This document shows positions 23,241 to 32,664 of a DNA stretch of 64,000 nucleotides, in pieces. A program made the position numbers and the translations under genes. This DNA is from Streptomyces sp. WMMC500. Its GTDB lineage: Bacteria > Actinomycetota > Actinomycetes > Streptomycetales > Streptomycetaceae. How positions within the stretch are numbered: position 1 is the first letter of the stretch; every line of letters begins with the position of its first letter. The stretch lies in NCBI RefSeq assembly GCF_027497195.1, contig NZ_CP114905.1, positions 4,289,001 to 4,353,000 of the forward strand, read 5' to 3'. Below the pieces are notes generated by a model that did no database searches, was not told the DNA's origin, and saw nothing but the letters and a program-made list of their open reading frames with translations.

Positions 23241-24147
23241 CTGCCACGTCCTTCTCGTGCGTGGCCGCGCCGGTGTTCCGCGCCGCCTTCACCAGGGCGC
23301 GCTGGGCGTTGCGCAGCCGCGGGTTGGAGACCTCGTCGATGCCGAAGTTGACGAGGGTGACGGAGGCGCCGAGCAGCGCGATGCACAGACCGGGCGGGGC
23401 GAACCACCACCACATGCCGGTGATCAGGGCGTTCCCCTGCTGGGCCTCGCTGATCATGATTCCCCAGCTCGTGGTCGAGGCGTCCGCGATGCCGAGGAAC
23501 GCCAGGCCCGACTCGGCCAGGACGCCGCCGACGAAGCCGCCGAGGAACATGGCGGAGATCCAGCCGACCAGATGCGGCAGCACCTCGACCATCGCGAGCC
23601 GCCAGCGGCTCTCGCCCAGCATGCGCGCCGCGGTCACGAAGTCCCGGTTCCGCAGGCTGAGGGTCTGCGCCCGGATGGCCCGGGTGCCGCCGGCCCAGCC
23701 GAAGGCGCCGATGATGACGCCGATGACGATCGGCCCACCGCCCTGGACGTACCCGCTGATGACGAAGATCAGCGCGAAGCCCGGCATGGTGAGGAAGACG
23801 TTCGTCAGGCCGGTCAGCACCGTGTCCACGGCCCCGCCCGCCAGGCCCGCCGTCACGCCGACCACGACGGCGATGAACGTGCCGAGCACGGAGGCGACCA
23901 GGCCCGCGAGCATCGACTGGCGGGCGCCCACGACGACCTGGGCCAGCACGTCCTGCCCGCTGGCGGTGGTGCCGAGGAGGTGGTCACCGCTGGGCCCCGT
24001 GGCCACGGCGTCCAGGTCGATCGCCGTGGGGCTGGTGTGCAGCAGATGGTCGGTCACCCAGGGCCCGGCCACGGCGGCCAGGACGAACAGGCCGAACACG
24101 GTCAGGCCGAGGCGTACCTTCCAGCCGCGCGTCAACCGCTTGAGCAC
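23230..24147 (-). CDS. Opp/Dpp-type ABC permease (OppC-like)
   Basis: The 305-residue inner-membrane subunit has an N-terminal helix, a soluble loop with DHLLGTTASGQDVLAQVVVGARQS (typical OppC start), five further helices and the ATPase-contact loop AARMLGESRWRLAMVEVLPH. It begins 6 bp after the OppB-like gene. Length and motifs are normal. Confidence 0.94.
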   Translation of the reverse strand: MLKRLTRGWKVRLGLTVFGLFVLAAVAGPWVTDHLLHTSPTAIDLDAVATGPSGDHLLGTTASGQDVLAQVVVGARQSMLAGLVASVLGTFIAVVVGVTAGLAGGAVDTVLTGLTNVFLTMPGFALIFVISGYVQGGGPIVIGVIIGAFGWAGGTRAIRAQTLSLRNRDFVTAARMLGESRWRLAMVEVLPHLVGWISAMFLGGFVGGVLAESGLAFLGIADASTTSWGIMISEAQQGNALITGMWWWFAPPGLCIALLGASVTLVNFGIDEVSNPRLRNAQRALVKAARNTGAATHEKDVADAR

Positions 24148-24153
24148 GTCGGT

Positions 24154-25245
24154 TCACCTCGTCTCTCGGGTACGGGGGTCCAGCAGGACGTACAGGGAGT
24201 CGGCGAGGAAGTTGGCGAACAGGACCGCGAGGGTGATGAGGAGGAACACGGCCTGCATCGTCGGGTAGTCGCGCTTGGAGACCGCGTCGAAGAGCAGGAA
24301 GCCCATGCCCGGATACGAGAAGACGATCTCGGTGAGCATGGCCCCGCCGACCAGGGCGCCGATGGCGAGCGCGAAGTTGGTGACGCTCGGCAGCATCGCG
24401 TTGCGGGCGGCGTAGCCCAGCATGACCTTCCAGCCCGGCAGGCCCTTGGCCCGGCCCAGCAGCACGTAGTCCTCGCTGAGCGTGGTGACCATCATGTTGC
24501 GCTGGCCGAACACCCAGCCGCCGAAGGACGAGAACACGATGGTCGCCACCGGGAGCAGCCCGTAGTGCAGGGTGCTGGTGACGAACGCCGCGTTGAAGCC
24601 GGGCATGACGTCCGGGCCGTAGCCGCCGGCGACCGGCGCCCAGCCGAGCTGGACCGAGAAGATCCACACGGCCAGCAGCGCCACCCAGAAGTAGGGGACG
24701 ACGCCGACGACGGTGGACAGCGGCGTGACGACGCTGTCCAGCCGGCGGCCGGGCCGCCAGCCGACGTAGATGCCGATGCCGATGCCGATGACGAACGCGA
24801 TGACGGTGGCGCTGCCCACGAGGGCCAGCGTCCACGGCAGCGCCGTCGTCACCAGTTCGGTGACGGGCACCGGGTACTGGCTGATGGACAGGCCCAGATC
24901 GCCGCGGAGCAACTGGCCGAGGTAGCCGAAGTACTGCGAGAGGAGGGACTCCTCGGTGCCGCCGAAGAGCAGTTGCACGGACTCCACGGTGGCGGGTGGC
25001 GGCGGCTGGCCGGTGCGCTGGGTGAACTGCTGGAGGATCGACGTCGCGGGGTCGCCCGGCATCAGCCGCGGGATGAAGAAGTTCAGGGTGACGGCGACCC
25101 AGGTGACCAGGAGGTAGAAGCCGAACCGGCCCAGGAGGAAGGTGAGCCGGGCCCGGCGCCGGCTGTGGTCCGGCCGCTTGGCCGGGCCGGTGCCGGACTG
25201 CGCGGCGGCGGTGGCCGGCCGGGTCGCGGTGAGGGAGTCGGTCAC
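24154..25245 (-). CDS. Opp/Dpp-type ABC permease (OppB-like)
   Basis: The 363-residue membrane subunit has a basic N-terminal tail, a first helix at about 30-50 (FGFYLLVTWVAVTLNFFIPRLMPGDP, the OppB hallmark) and the EAA-like loop YVLLGRAKGLPGWKVMLGYAARNA. It lies 13 bp after the binding-protein gene, consistent with one transcript. It pairs with the OppC-like protein to form the channel. Confidence 0.94.
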   Translation of the reverse strand: MTDSLTATRPATAAAQSGTGPAKRPDHSRRRARLTFLLGRFGFYLLVTWVAVTLNFFIPRLMPGDPATSILQQFTQRTGQPPPPATVESVQLLFGGTEESLLSQYFGYLGQLLRGDLGLSISQYPVPVTELVTTALPWTLALVGSATVIAFVIGIGIGIYVGWRPGRRLDSVVTPLSTVVGVVPYFWVALLAVWIFSVQLGWAPVAGGYGPDVMPGFNAAFVTSTLHYGLLPVATIVFSSFGGWVFGQRNMMVTTLSEDYVLLGRAKGLPGWKVMLGYAARNAMLPSVTNFALAIGALVGGAMLTEIVFSYPGMGFLLFDAVSKRDYPTMQAVFLLITLAVLFANFLADSLYVLLDPRTRETR

Positions 25246-25258
25246 GGGAGTCGTCCTC

Positions 25259-26890
25259 TCAGCCCTCGGCGGGCTTGAGGTGCTTGAGCGTGGTGATGAA
25301 CTCCGTGCCCGAGCCGGTGTTGGCGAGGTAGTCCGGGTTCTCGGCCTCGGGCCAGCCGGTCCAGCGCGCGCTGTTGGCGACGCCCGCGGCCCCGGAGACG
25401 AACAGCGGGACGGTCGGGACCTGGTCCACGAAGACGTCCTGCGCCTGTGCGCCCAGCTTCTTCAGCTCGGCCTCGTCGGCCGTGCCGGCCATCTTCGCCA
25501 GCAGGCGGTCGAAGTCGTCGTTGCGGAACCGCACCGGGTTGTTGATGGCCTCGGTGCCCAGCGGTTCGGCCTTGGTGCCGTCGAACTGGCGCAGCGCGGC
25601 GTAGATTCCAGAGCCGCTGGACATCCAGTTCGCGGCGAGGTCGAAGTCGCCCTTGGCGATGGTGGGGCCGGTGTTCGCGCCCGGCCCGCTGACCAGCTTC
25701 ACCTCGATGCCGAGCGACTCGCGGATCTGCTCGACGACGAGCTGGGCGATCGTCTTGAGGAACGGGGTGTCGCTCGGTACGACGTACTCGACCGGGATCT
25801 TCTTGCCGTCCTTGACGAGGGAACCGTCCTGGACGCTGTAGCCGGCGTCCGCCAGCGTCGCCTCGGCGGCGGCGGGGTCGTGGGCGCGCGGCTTCGCGTA
25901 CGCGGGGTCGATCCAGTCCTCGTACACCTTGCTCGACAGACCGGTGGGGCTCGCCTGCGGCTGCTGGATCGGCAGCTTGCTGGAGCTCAGCTCGGCGATC
26001 TGCGCGGTGTCCACGGCCTGCGCGAACGCCCGCCGGACCGCGACGTCGCTGAACGGGGCGCGGGCGTTGTTGAGCTGGAGCGAGACGACGGCGCCGTCCC
26101 AGGCCATGATGAAGTGGTGGTTCTCCGGGTCCGCCTTGAGGTAGCTCTTGGCGTCGACGTCGCAGGTGCAGAAGTCGACGGTGTTGCTCTGGAGCTGCGT
26201 CTGGATGTTGGCGCTGGTGGCGGCCGTGTACTTGAGGTGGGGCATCGCCATCTTCCCGCCCCAGTAGCCGGCGCGGGAGGCCATCGTCACCGCCTGCGGT
26301 GAGAACGTTTCGAGGGCGAACGGGCCGGTGCCGACCGGCTTCTTGTCGACGTGCGTCAGCGGGTCGCGCCCGGACCACAGGCCGGCGCGGACGATCCGGA
26401 CGATCTCCAGGTCCGGCAACTGCTGGTACGCCGGGTCCTGCCAGGTGACGGCGACGGAGTCGTCGCCGACGACCTCGACCTTCTCGTAGGAGGCGCCGCC
26501 GACCTTGGGGTTCTTCAGCAGCAGGTCGAGGCTGAAGTGCACGTCCTTCGCGGTGAGCGGGGAGCCGTCGGAGAACGTGACGCCGGGGCGTAGCCGGAAG
26601 GTGGCGGTCCTGCCGCCGTCCGACCAGCTCCACTTCTCCGCCAGCCAGGGGACGACCTCGCCGCCCTTGGCGCGGTTGGTCGCGACGAGCGGCTCGTACA
26701 TGACGTTCAGCCCGGGGGCGGTGCCCGTGAACGGGTTGAAGTTGTTCGTGAACGTCGGCGCGCTGTTGGGCGCGGAGACGGTGAGCATGTCGGCCGCCGC
26801 GCCCTGCTGCGCGGTGCCTCCGCCGGTACACGCCCCGAGCGAGAGGGCGGTGGCGAGGACGATGGCGCACGGCCATAGCTGCTTCTTCAT
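25259..26890 (-). CDS. Opp-type substrate-binding lipoprotein
   Basis: The 543-residue extracytoplasmic solute-binding protein (family 5) starts with a lipoprotein signal ending in the lipobox LGAC (Cys about residue 20). The fold blocks EPLVATNRAKGGEVVPWLAEKW and FRLRPGVTFSDGSPLTAKDV are visible. Family-5 proteins bind peptides, nickel or oligosaccharides; the four glycoside-hydrolase-type neighbours point to sugar. It is the first gene of the run, about 196 nt downstream of the predicted transcription start. Confidence 0.94.
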   Translation of the reverse strand: MKKQLWPCAIVLATALSLGACTGGGTAQQGAAADMLTVSAPNSAPTFTNNFNPFTGTAPGLNVMYEPLVATNRAKGGEVVPWLAEKWSWSDGGRTATFRLRPGVTFSDGSPLTAKDVHFSLDLLLKNPKVGGASYEKVEVVGDDSVAVTWQDPAYQQLPDLEIVRIVRAGLWSGRDPLTHVDKKPVGTGPFALETFSPQAVTMASRAGYWGGKMAMPHLKYTAATSANIQTQLQSNTVDFCTCDVDAKSYLKADPENHHFIMAWDGAVVSLQLNNARAPFSDVAVRRAFAQAVDTAQIAELSSSKLPIQQPQASPTGLSSKVYEDWIDPAYAKPRAHDPAAAEATLADAGYSVQDGSLVKDGKKIPVEYVVPSDTPFLKTIAQLVVEQIRESLGIEVKLVSGPGANTGPTIAKGDFDLAANWMSSGSGIYAALRQFDGTKAEPLGTEAINNPVRFRNDDFDRLLAKMAGTADEAELKKLGAQAQDVFVDQVPTVPLFVSGAAGVANSARWTGWPEAENPDYLANTGSGTEFITTLKHLKPAEG

Positions 26891-27001
26891 GTCCGTTCCT
26901 TCCTGAGAGGCGACGGGGGCTCCGTGCGGCGGCTCGGGGAGCGCGGGGTGGCGCTCGGCGGTGCGTGAGGAAGCGGCCAGGATTCATCGGAGCTATGGCG
27001 G

Positions 27002-27013
27002 CGAAACGGTTCG
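27002..27013. promoter_or_regulatory. Possible accessory LacI operator
   Basis: CGAAACGGTTCG is a 12-bp near-palindrome with one mismatch and the central CG usual for LacI-family sites. It sits about 70 bp downstream of the predicted minus-strand start site, near the two stronger palindromes. It may be a second repressor contact, or chance. Confidence 0.35.
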
Positions 27014-27036
27014 ACGTACGGCCACCAGCTACTGCC

Positions 27037-27069
27037 TCGGGATCGATCCCGAGATCGATCCCGGGATCG
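27037..27069. promoter_or_regulatory. Twin palindromic operators of the glycan operon
   Basis: Two perfect palindromes lie side by side: TCGGGATCGATCCCGA (27037-27052) and CGATCCCGGGATCG (27056-27069). They share GATC/CCCG half-elements and fall about 17-50 nt downstream of the predicted minus-strand transcription start, the position where a repressor blocks elongation. They also lie about 155-185 bp upstream of the divergent mannosidase start codon. The operon's own LacI protein is the likely binder. Confidence 0.65.
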
Positions 27070-27092
27070 TTCACGAGGCGATGGGTGACTGA

Positions 27093-27121
27093 ACTATGGA
27101 GCCAGGTACAAGGCTTGTCAA
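27093..27121 (-). promoter_or_regulatory. Sigma-70-type promoter of the glycan operon
   Basis: On the minus strand TTGACA (27116-27121) is followed after exactly 17 nt by CATAGT (27093-27098), a near-consensus housekeeping promoter. Transcription would start near 27086 and run into the palindromes and then the binding-protein gene, leaving a leader of about 195 nt. Confidence 0.7.
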
Positions 27122-27221
27122 CAGATCGCGCAGCGCCGCCGCTTCGCCCCGTGCGTGCCTTGACAGCCCCTGGGGCTGGTGCCAGCCTGCAGAGCTCCGA
27201 GGAAACCGAGGAGTAACCACG

Positions 27222-30200
27222 ATGCATGACGACCGGAGCCTGATCGAGAGCCGCATCGGGCAGGCGCTCGAACACCGCGTACGGCCGGCCGTCCACCCGC
27301 GGTCGGTGCCGCTGGCGGTCGAGGTCTGGAACGCCCCGGGCGAACCCGTGCCGGTGGCGGAGGGACTTGCCGCCGCGTACACGCCGACCCGCACCGGGGA
27401 ACCCTGGGGCCGGCCGTGGGGGACCTCGTGGTTCCGCGTCCGGGGCACCGTCCCCGAGGACTGGGCGGGGCAGGCCGTCGAGGCGGTGCTGGACATCGGC
27501 TTCACCGGTGCCGGTCCCGGCTTCCAGGCGGAGGCGCTGGTGTACCGCCCGGACGCCACCGCGATCAAGTCCCTCAACCCGCGCACCCGGTGGGTGCGGA
27601 TCGCCGACGAGGCCAAGGGCGGCGAGGAGATCCTGCTGTATCTGGAGGGGTCCTCGAACCCCGAGTTCTCCTGGGTCCCCACGGGCCTCGGCGACTGGGA
27701 CACCGCCGACCCCGCCCCCCTCTACCGGTTGCGCACGATGGACCTCGCCGTCGTCGACCGCACCGTGTGGGAGCTGGTCCAGGACTTCGACGTGCTGACG
27801 GGGCTGATGCGGGAGCTGTCCACCGACGACCCCCGCCGCTGGGAGATCCTGCGGGTCCTGGAGCGCGCCCTCGACCTGCTCGACCACCGCCGTGACGTGG
27901 GCGCCGCGGCCCCCGCGGCCCGGGAGACGCTCGCCGGGGCGCTGGCGAAACCCGCGCACGCCTCGGCGCACCGGATCAGCGCGGTCGGGCACGCCCACAT
28001 CGACTCGGCGTGGCTGTGGCCGCTGCGTGAGTCGGTGCGCAAGGTGGCCAGGACCGCGTCCAACGTCACCGATCTGATGGACGACCACCCCGAGTTCGTC
28101 TTCGCCATGTCCCAGGCCCAGCAGCTCGCCTGGATCAAGGAGCACCGGCCCGAGGTGTACGCGCGGGTGAAGGAGAAGGTGGCCGCCGGTCAGTTCGTCC
28201 CGGTCGGCGGCATGTGGGTGGAGTCGGACACGAACATGCCGGGCGGTGAGGCGCTGGCCCGCCAGTTCGTGCACGGCAAGCGGTTCTTCCTGGAGGAGTT
28301 CGGCGTCGAGACCGACGAGGTCTGGCTGCCCGACTCGTTCGGCTACTCGGCGGCCCTGCCGCAGTTGGTACGGCAGTCACGCTCCACGTACTTCCTTACC
28401 CAGAAGATCTCCTGGAGCCAGTTCAACAAGTTCCCCCACCACACGTTCTGGTGGGAAGGGCTCGACGGCACCCGGGTCTTCACCCACTTCCCGCCGGTCG
28501 ACACCTACAACTCGGACCTGGGCGGCCGGGATCTGGCACACGCCGTACGCAACTTCCAGGACAAGGGGTCCGCCACCCGCTCACTGGTGCCGTTCGGCTG
28601 GGGCGACGGCGGCGGCGGCCCCACCCGCGAGATGCTCGCCGCGGCCCGGCGCCTCGCCGACCTGGAGGGCGCGCCCCGCGTGACGATCGAGAAGCCGTCG
28701 GAGTTCTTCGCCAAGGCGGAGGCGGACTATCCGAACGCGCCGGTGTGGCTCGGCGAGCTGTATCTGGAGCTGCACCGCGGCACGTACACCTCCCACGCGA
28801 AGATCAAGCAGGGGAACCGGCGCAGCGAGCATCTGCTGCGCGAAGCGGAGCTGTGGTGCGCGACGGCCGCCGTGCGCGGCGGCGCCCCCTACCCGTACGA
28901 GCAACTGGACCGGATCTGGAAGACCGTGCTGCTGCACCAGTTCCACGACATCCTGCCGGGCTCGTCGATCGCCTGGGTCAACCGCGAGGCGCGCGCCACC
29001 TACCGGCAGGTCTTCGCGGAACTGGAGGAGATCATCGACCGGGCCCAGGGGGTGCTGGCCGGGGACGCGACGGCCGACACCACCGTCGTCTTCAACGCGA
29101 CCCCGCACGGCCGCGCCGGGGTGCCGGCGCTGGGGGCCCGGCCCGCCGAGCCGCCGGGGTCCGTGAGCGCGGAGGAGGCGGACGACGGGTCGTACGTCCT
29201 CGACAACGGCCTCCTGCGGGTCGTGATCGACGGCAACGGCCTGATCACCTCCGCCCGCGACGCGGCGACCGGCCGCGAGGCCATCGCCCCCGGCGGCTAC
29301 GGCAACCTGCTGCAGGTCCACCCCGACCTGCCGGGCAACGGGGGCGACGCCTGGGACGTCGACCAGTACTACCGCAACACGGTGACCGATCTGACGGCGG
29401 CGGACGCGGTGACGCTGCTGCCCGACGGCCCGCACCGCGCGCAGGTCAGGGTCGTGCGGAGCTTCGGCACGTCAAGGGCCGAGCAGACGCTGACGCTGGC
29501 GCCGGGCGCGCGCCGCCTCGACATCGACACCCGCGTGGACTGGCACGAGACCCAGACGATCCTGAAGGCGGCGTTCGCGCTGGACGTCCACGCGGACACG
29601 TCCCTGTCGGAGACGCAGTTCGGGCACGTACGGCGTCCCGCGCACACCAACACGTCCTGGGACGCGGCGAAGTTCGAGATCTGCGCGCACCGCTGGATCC
29701 ACGTCGCGGAGCCCGGCTACGGCGTGGCCGTCGCCAACGACTCGACGTACGGCCACGACGTCACCCGCTCCCGGCGCGACGCGGACGGCGGGATCACGAC
29801 GACCGTGCGCCTGTCGCTGCTGCGGGCCACCACCTTCCCCGACCCCCACCCCGACGAGGGCACGCACCGGCTGCGCTACGCCCTGGTGCCGGGAGCGTCC
29901 GTCGCGGACGCGATCCGGGAGGGCTACGCCCTCAACCTCCCGCCGCGCGCCCTGCCGGGCGACGCCGAGGTCGAACCGCTGGTCGCGGTGGACGGCGAGG
30001 GTGTCGTGGTGGAGTCGGTGAAGCTGGCGGACGACGGCTCGGGGGACGTGGTGGTCCGCCTGTACGAGTCGCTGGGCGGCCGGGCGGAGGCGGTGCTGGT
30101 GCCGGGGTTCGCGGCGGCGGAGGCGGCGGAGACGGATCTGCTGGAGCGCAGGTGGCCGGAGGCTCCGCGTCCGGCCGCGGTGTCGGCGGCGGGTGACGGG

Positions 30201-30260
30201 CGGATCGGGCTGAGCCTGCGGCCGTTCCAGATCGTGACGCTGCGGCTGGGGCGGCGCTAG
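27222..30260 (+). CDS. GH38 alpha-mannosidase
   Basis: The 1012-residue enzyme removes alpha-mannose residues. The zinc-binding pair is in AHIDSAWLWPLRE and the nucleophile Asp in WLPDSFGYSAALPQL; the C-terminal beta-sandwich of GH38 follows. No signal peptide is seen, so it acts inside the cell. The ATG at 27222 is preferred over an upstream in-frame ATG at 27096 because a GAGGAG ribosome site precedes it and the extra 42 residues are not family-like. It is divergent from the glycan operon across 331 bp holding the promoter and operators. The only promoter hint on its own strand is a TTGACA at 27160 without a clear -10. Confidence 0.95.
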   Translation: MHDDRSLIESRIGQALEHRVRPAVHPRSVPLAVEVWNAPGEPVPVAEGLAAAYTPTRTGEPWGRPWGTSWFRVRGTVPEDWAGQAVEAVLDIGFTGAGPGFQAEALVYRPDATAIKSLNPRTRWVRIADEAKGGEEILLYLEGSSNPEFSWVPTGLGDWDTADPAPLYRLRTMDLAVVDRTVWELVQDFDVLTGLMRELSTDDPRRWEILRVLERALDLLDHRRDVGAAAPAARETLAGALAKPAHASAHRISAVGHAHIDSAWLWPLRESVRKVARTASNVTDLMDDHPEFVFAMSQAQQLAWIKEHRPEVYARVKEKVAAGQFVPVGGMWVESDTNMPGGEALARQFVHGKRFFLEEFGVETDEVWLPDSFGYSAALPQLVRQSRSTYFLTQKISWSQFNKFPHHTFWWEGLDGTRVFTHFPPVDTYNSDLGGRDLAHAVRNFQDKGSATRSLVPFGWGDGGGGPTREMLAAARRLADLEGAPRVTIEKPSEFFAKAEADYPNAPVWLGELYLELHRGTYTSHAKIKQGNRRSEHLLREAELWCATAAVRGGAPYPYEQLDRIWKTVLLHQFHDILPGSSIAWVNREARATYRQVFAELEEIIDRAQGVLAGDATADTTVVFNATPHGRAGVPALGARPAEPPGSVSAEEADDGSYVLDNGLLRVVIDGNGLITSARDAATGREAIAPGGYGNLLQVHPDLPGNGGDAWDVDQYYRNTVTDLTAADAVTLLPDGPHRAQVRVVRSFGTSRAEQTLTLAPGARRLDIDTRVDWHETQTILKAAFALDVHADTSLSETQFGHVRRPAHTNTSWDAAKFEICAHRWIHVAEPGYGVAVANDSTYGHDVTRSRRDADGGITTTVRLSLLRATTFPDPHPDEGTHRLRYALVPGASVADAIREGYALNLPPRALPGDAEVEPLVAVDGEGVVVESVKLADDGSGDVVVRLYESLGGRAEAVLVPGFAAAEAAETDLLERRWPEAPRPAAVSAAGDGRIGLSLRPFQIVTLRLGRR

Positions 30261-31042
30261 GTCCCGCCCCGCGCCTGCCGGACGCGCCGCGGGGACTCCC
30301 CGAGTTCCCGCCGGCACGTCTTGTTGAACGCCTGCAGGTCCGGGATACCCACCGCCGCCGCCACCGAGGGAATCGGCAGGGTCGAGGCCGTCAGCAGGTG
30401 CCGGGCCCGCTCCATGCGCCGGCGGCGGATGTGGGCCACGACCGTGCCGCCCGTTCCGGCGCGGAACAGCCGGGTGAGGTGATTGTGCGAGACGCCCGCG
30501 GCTCGGGCGACCTCCGGCACGGTCAGCGGGCCCGCCAGCCGCTCCTCGACGTACGCGAAGGCCGCCACCAGCGCCGGGTGGGGCCGCCCGGCCTCCTCCC
30601 GCGCCCCGCCCAGCGCCACGGTGTGCCACAGCGCCGCCCACACCTGCGCCGCCGCCCGGCTCGGAGACACCGGCATCGCGGCCACCGCGTGCCGCAGCAG
30701 ACCGGTCAGCAGCGGGGCCTCGGCGCCCGCGTCCTGCATCGCGGGGACGGTCCGCCGCTCCCCCTGCCCGGGCAGGCGGAAGTGCGCGTAGAGGTGCTCG
30801 CAGCGGCGCCCGTGGTAGAGGAAGTGCACCTCCGTGTCGGGCGGCACCAGGCTCACGTGACCGGGGCGGATCGGGAAGCTGCCGCCGTCGAAGGCCAGTT
30901 CGCCGGAGTAGCCGTACAGGTGCAACTGCCACAGGCCGGGGAGCCGGAAGACGTCGTGAGGGCCGACGGTGCCGTGCACGCCCACCCCCGCGCTCGCCAC
31001 CCGGGGCGGCTCGTCCAGACAGAGCACCAGCTCGTCGGGCAT
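30257..31042 (-). CDS. AraC-family regulator
   Basis: The 261-residue protein has an N-terminal cupin-like ligand domain (FPIRPGHVSLVPPDTEVHF) and a C-terminal double helix-turn-helix (VPEVARAAGVSHNHLTRLFR, then IPSVAAAVGIPDLQAFNKTCRRELG). Such proteins usually activate sugar genes. Its stop overlaps the mannosidase stop region by 4 bp (convergent), and it is divergent from the dioxygenase-like gene by 70 bp, so that gene or its own promoter is the likely target. Confidence 0.92.
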   Translation of the reverse strand: MPDELVLCLDEPPRVASAGVGVHGTVGPHDVFRLPGLWQLHLYGYSGELAFDGGSFPIRPGHVSLVPPDTEVHFLYHGRRCEHLYAHFRLPGQGERRTVPAMQDAGAEAPLLTGLLRHAVAAMPVSPSRAAAQVWAALWHTVALGGAREEAGRPHPALVAAFAYVEERLAGPLTVPEVARAAGVSHNHLTRLFRAGTGGTVVAHIRRRRMERARHLLTASTLPIPSVAAAVGIPDLQAFNKTCRRELGESPRRVRQARGGT

Positions 31043-31112
31043 GGTGAAAAACTACCAGCACTGGAGGAATGCATCCCACGACGACCAGGAGGGCTTCGCC
31101 TAACTTGGCCGC

Positions 31113-31931
31113 GTGCCTACCAGAAAACAGCTTCTCACCTCGGTCCAGACGGCCCGCTTCCTCGCCCACGGCTTCCACCGGCTCGACGCCGTCGTGCCGC
31201 GGGAGATGAACGAGCAGGCCATCGACGTCCTCGACGCGGGAATACCGCACGCGCCGTACGGCAGCCCCGTCCCCGCGGCCTTCCCCGCGGGTACGTTCGC
31301 CCGGAGGCTGATCGAACTCCCCGCCGTCGCCGGCGCCCTGGAGAGCCTGGTCGGGCCCGACCCGACCGTCGACCACCACGCCGTGCACATCCGCGAACCG
31401 CACGAGGGCGCCGCCCAGCACCTGCACGGCGACGCGATCATCGACGTCCGTCCCGACGCCTTCGACGTCCAGCTCATGTACTACCCGCACGACGTCACCG
31501 GCGACATGGGCGGCACGCTCAGCGTGCCCGGCAGCCATCTGCGGCGCACCAACGAATCCGACACCGGCCGCTACCAGAACCTGCGCGGCCAGACCCGCCT
31601 CACCTGCCCGGCCGGCACCGTCATGCTGCTGCACCACGGCCTCTGGCACGGCGGCCGGCGCAACGACAGCGACGTGCGCCGCTACATGTTCAAGATCCGG
31701 TTCAACCCGACCGTGCCGCAGGTCCGGCTCTGGGACACCGCCGACCTCGACGAGCCGGCGGTCGCGGAGGAGCTCAGCCGGACCTTTCCCTGGTACGAAC
31801 CGGCCACGGGCCGGCTGGAGATCCACAACAGGGTGCGGCTGTGGCGGGCGCTGACCGGCGACGACGCCTTCGACATCGACCACTGGGTGACCCGGGTCAC
31901 CAACCGTCCCGCCCACGGGAGCCGCGCGTGA
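31113..31931 (+). CDS. Phytanoyl-CoA dioxygenase-family protein
   Basis: The 272-residue protein fits the PhyH group of iron/2-oxoglutarate oxygenases: the HxD pair in QHLHGDAIIDVRP, the distal His in LLHHGLWHGGRRND, and an arginine for 2-oxoglutarate soon after. The substrate is unknown. The GTG start lies six bases after TAACTT, a possible -10 box, so the mRNA may be leaderless. Its stop overlaps the following small gene (GTGA). The AraC-type gene is divergent 70 bp away. Confidence 0.88.
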   Translation: MPTRKQLLTSVQTARFLAHGFHRLDAVVPREMNEQAIDVLDAGIPHAPYGSPVPAAFPAGTFARRLIELPAVAGALESLVGPDPTVDHHAVHIREPHEGAAQHLHGDAIIDVRPDAFDVQLMYYPHDVTGDMGGTLSVPGSHLRRTNESDTGRYQNLRGQTRLTCPAGTVMLLHHGLWHGGRRNDSDVRRYMFKIRFNPTVPQVRLWDTADLDEPAVAEELSRTFPWYEPATGRLEIHNRVRLWRALTGDDAFDIDHWVTRVTNRPAHGSRA

Positions 31932-32200
31932 AGCAGCACGTCCTCGTCCTCTATCTGGCCACCTCCGCGCTCGATTCGCAGGTGGTGGGCTGGTCCCGCT
32001 ACGACGGCACCGGCGCCACCAGGCCGACCACCGGTGACGGCGACGTACCGCCGTACGAGACGGGTCTGGACGCGCTGCGGGCCGGCTGGCGGCTCTTCCA
32101 GGCTTCACAACTGATCCCGCCGTACCCGGCGCACGAGTACGACACGTCATTCCTGAAGCACGAGTTCTTCTTCGAGAAACTGGAGTCCGAGGGGGAGTAG
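31928..32200 (+). CDS. Small conserved-looking protein coupled to PhyH gene
   Basis: The 90-residue product (start GTG overlapping the dioxygenase stop by 4 nt) has no signal or membrane segment. It is rich in aromatic and acidic residues (VVGWSRYDG, KHEFFFEKLESEGE). The family is not recognised. The overlap strongly suggests co-translation and a shared task with the dioxygenase, perhaps as a partner or reporter of the same substrate. Confidence 0.7.
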   Translation: MKQHVLVLYLATSALDSQVVGWSRYDGTGATRPTTGDGDVPPYETGLDALRAGWRLFQASQLIPPYPAHEYDTSFLKHEFFFEKLESEGE

Positions 32201-32309
32201 CCCGGCGGGCGACGGAGCTCGCCTTTGAGTACCCGTACTCATGCCGTGCCGGCCGGTGCCACCGCATACTCGGCGCAACACCACCGAATCCGGCTCACGG
32301 AGGCCCGTC

Positions 32310-32663
32310 GTGGAGCCCACTCCGTCCTGGCACGCCCCCGATCCGACCCCGCCCGAGCGTCTGTCCGTGACGTGGCGCGAGCCGTCCACCGCGGAGACCG
32401 TGCTCTTGGTGGCCACCGTCCTGTTCCTGGACGCGGTCGTCATCGCCTGGATGGTGTTCTCCATCAGTTTCTCCGGCGGCTGGCTGCCCGGGTCCACCGA
32501 CATGTCGGAGTCGGCGCGGGCCGAAGCCGCGTGGGTCGGCGCCGCCGCCATCGGGTTCTGGGCGCTGGTTCTCGGCGTCGGCCGGCAGTGGCGCATGCTC
32601 GCCTTCCAGGTGGTGGCGCTGGGGACGGCGACGCTGGTGCTGTGGCGGAGTGACTTCCCCTGA
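32310..32663 (+). CDS. Small membrane protein
   Basis: The 117-residue protein has three hydrophobic stretches (TVLLVATVLFLDAVVIAWMVF, AAIGFWALVLGV, AFQVVALGTATLVL). GTG at 32310 is chosen because GGAGG sits six bases before it; a longer opening to 32241 lacks this. It ends one base before the convergent response-regulator gene. No family was recognised. Confidence 0.72.
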   Translation: MEPTPSWHAPDPTPPERLSVTWREPSTAETVLLVATVLFLDAVVIAWMVFSISFSGGWLPGSTDMSESARAEAAWVGAAAIGFWALVLGVGRQWRMLAFQVVALGTATLVLWRSDFP

Positions 32664-32664
32664 C

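Noticed and set aside
26891..27086. Riboswitch in the long leader of the glycan operon
   Set aside because: No known riboswitch core was recognised; the palindromes explain the structure better.
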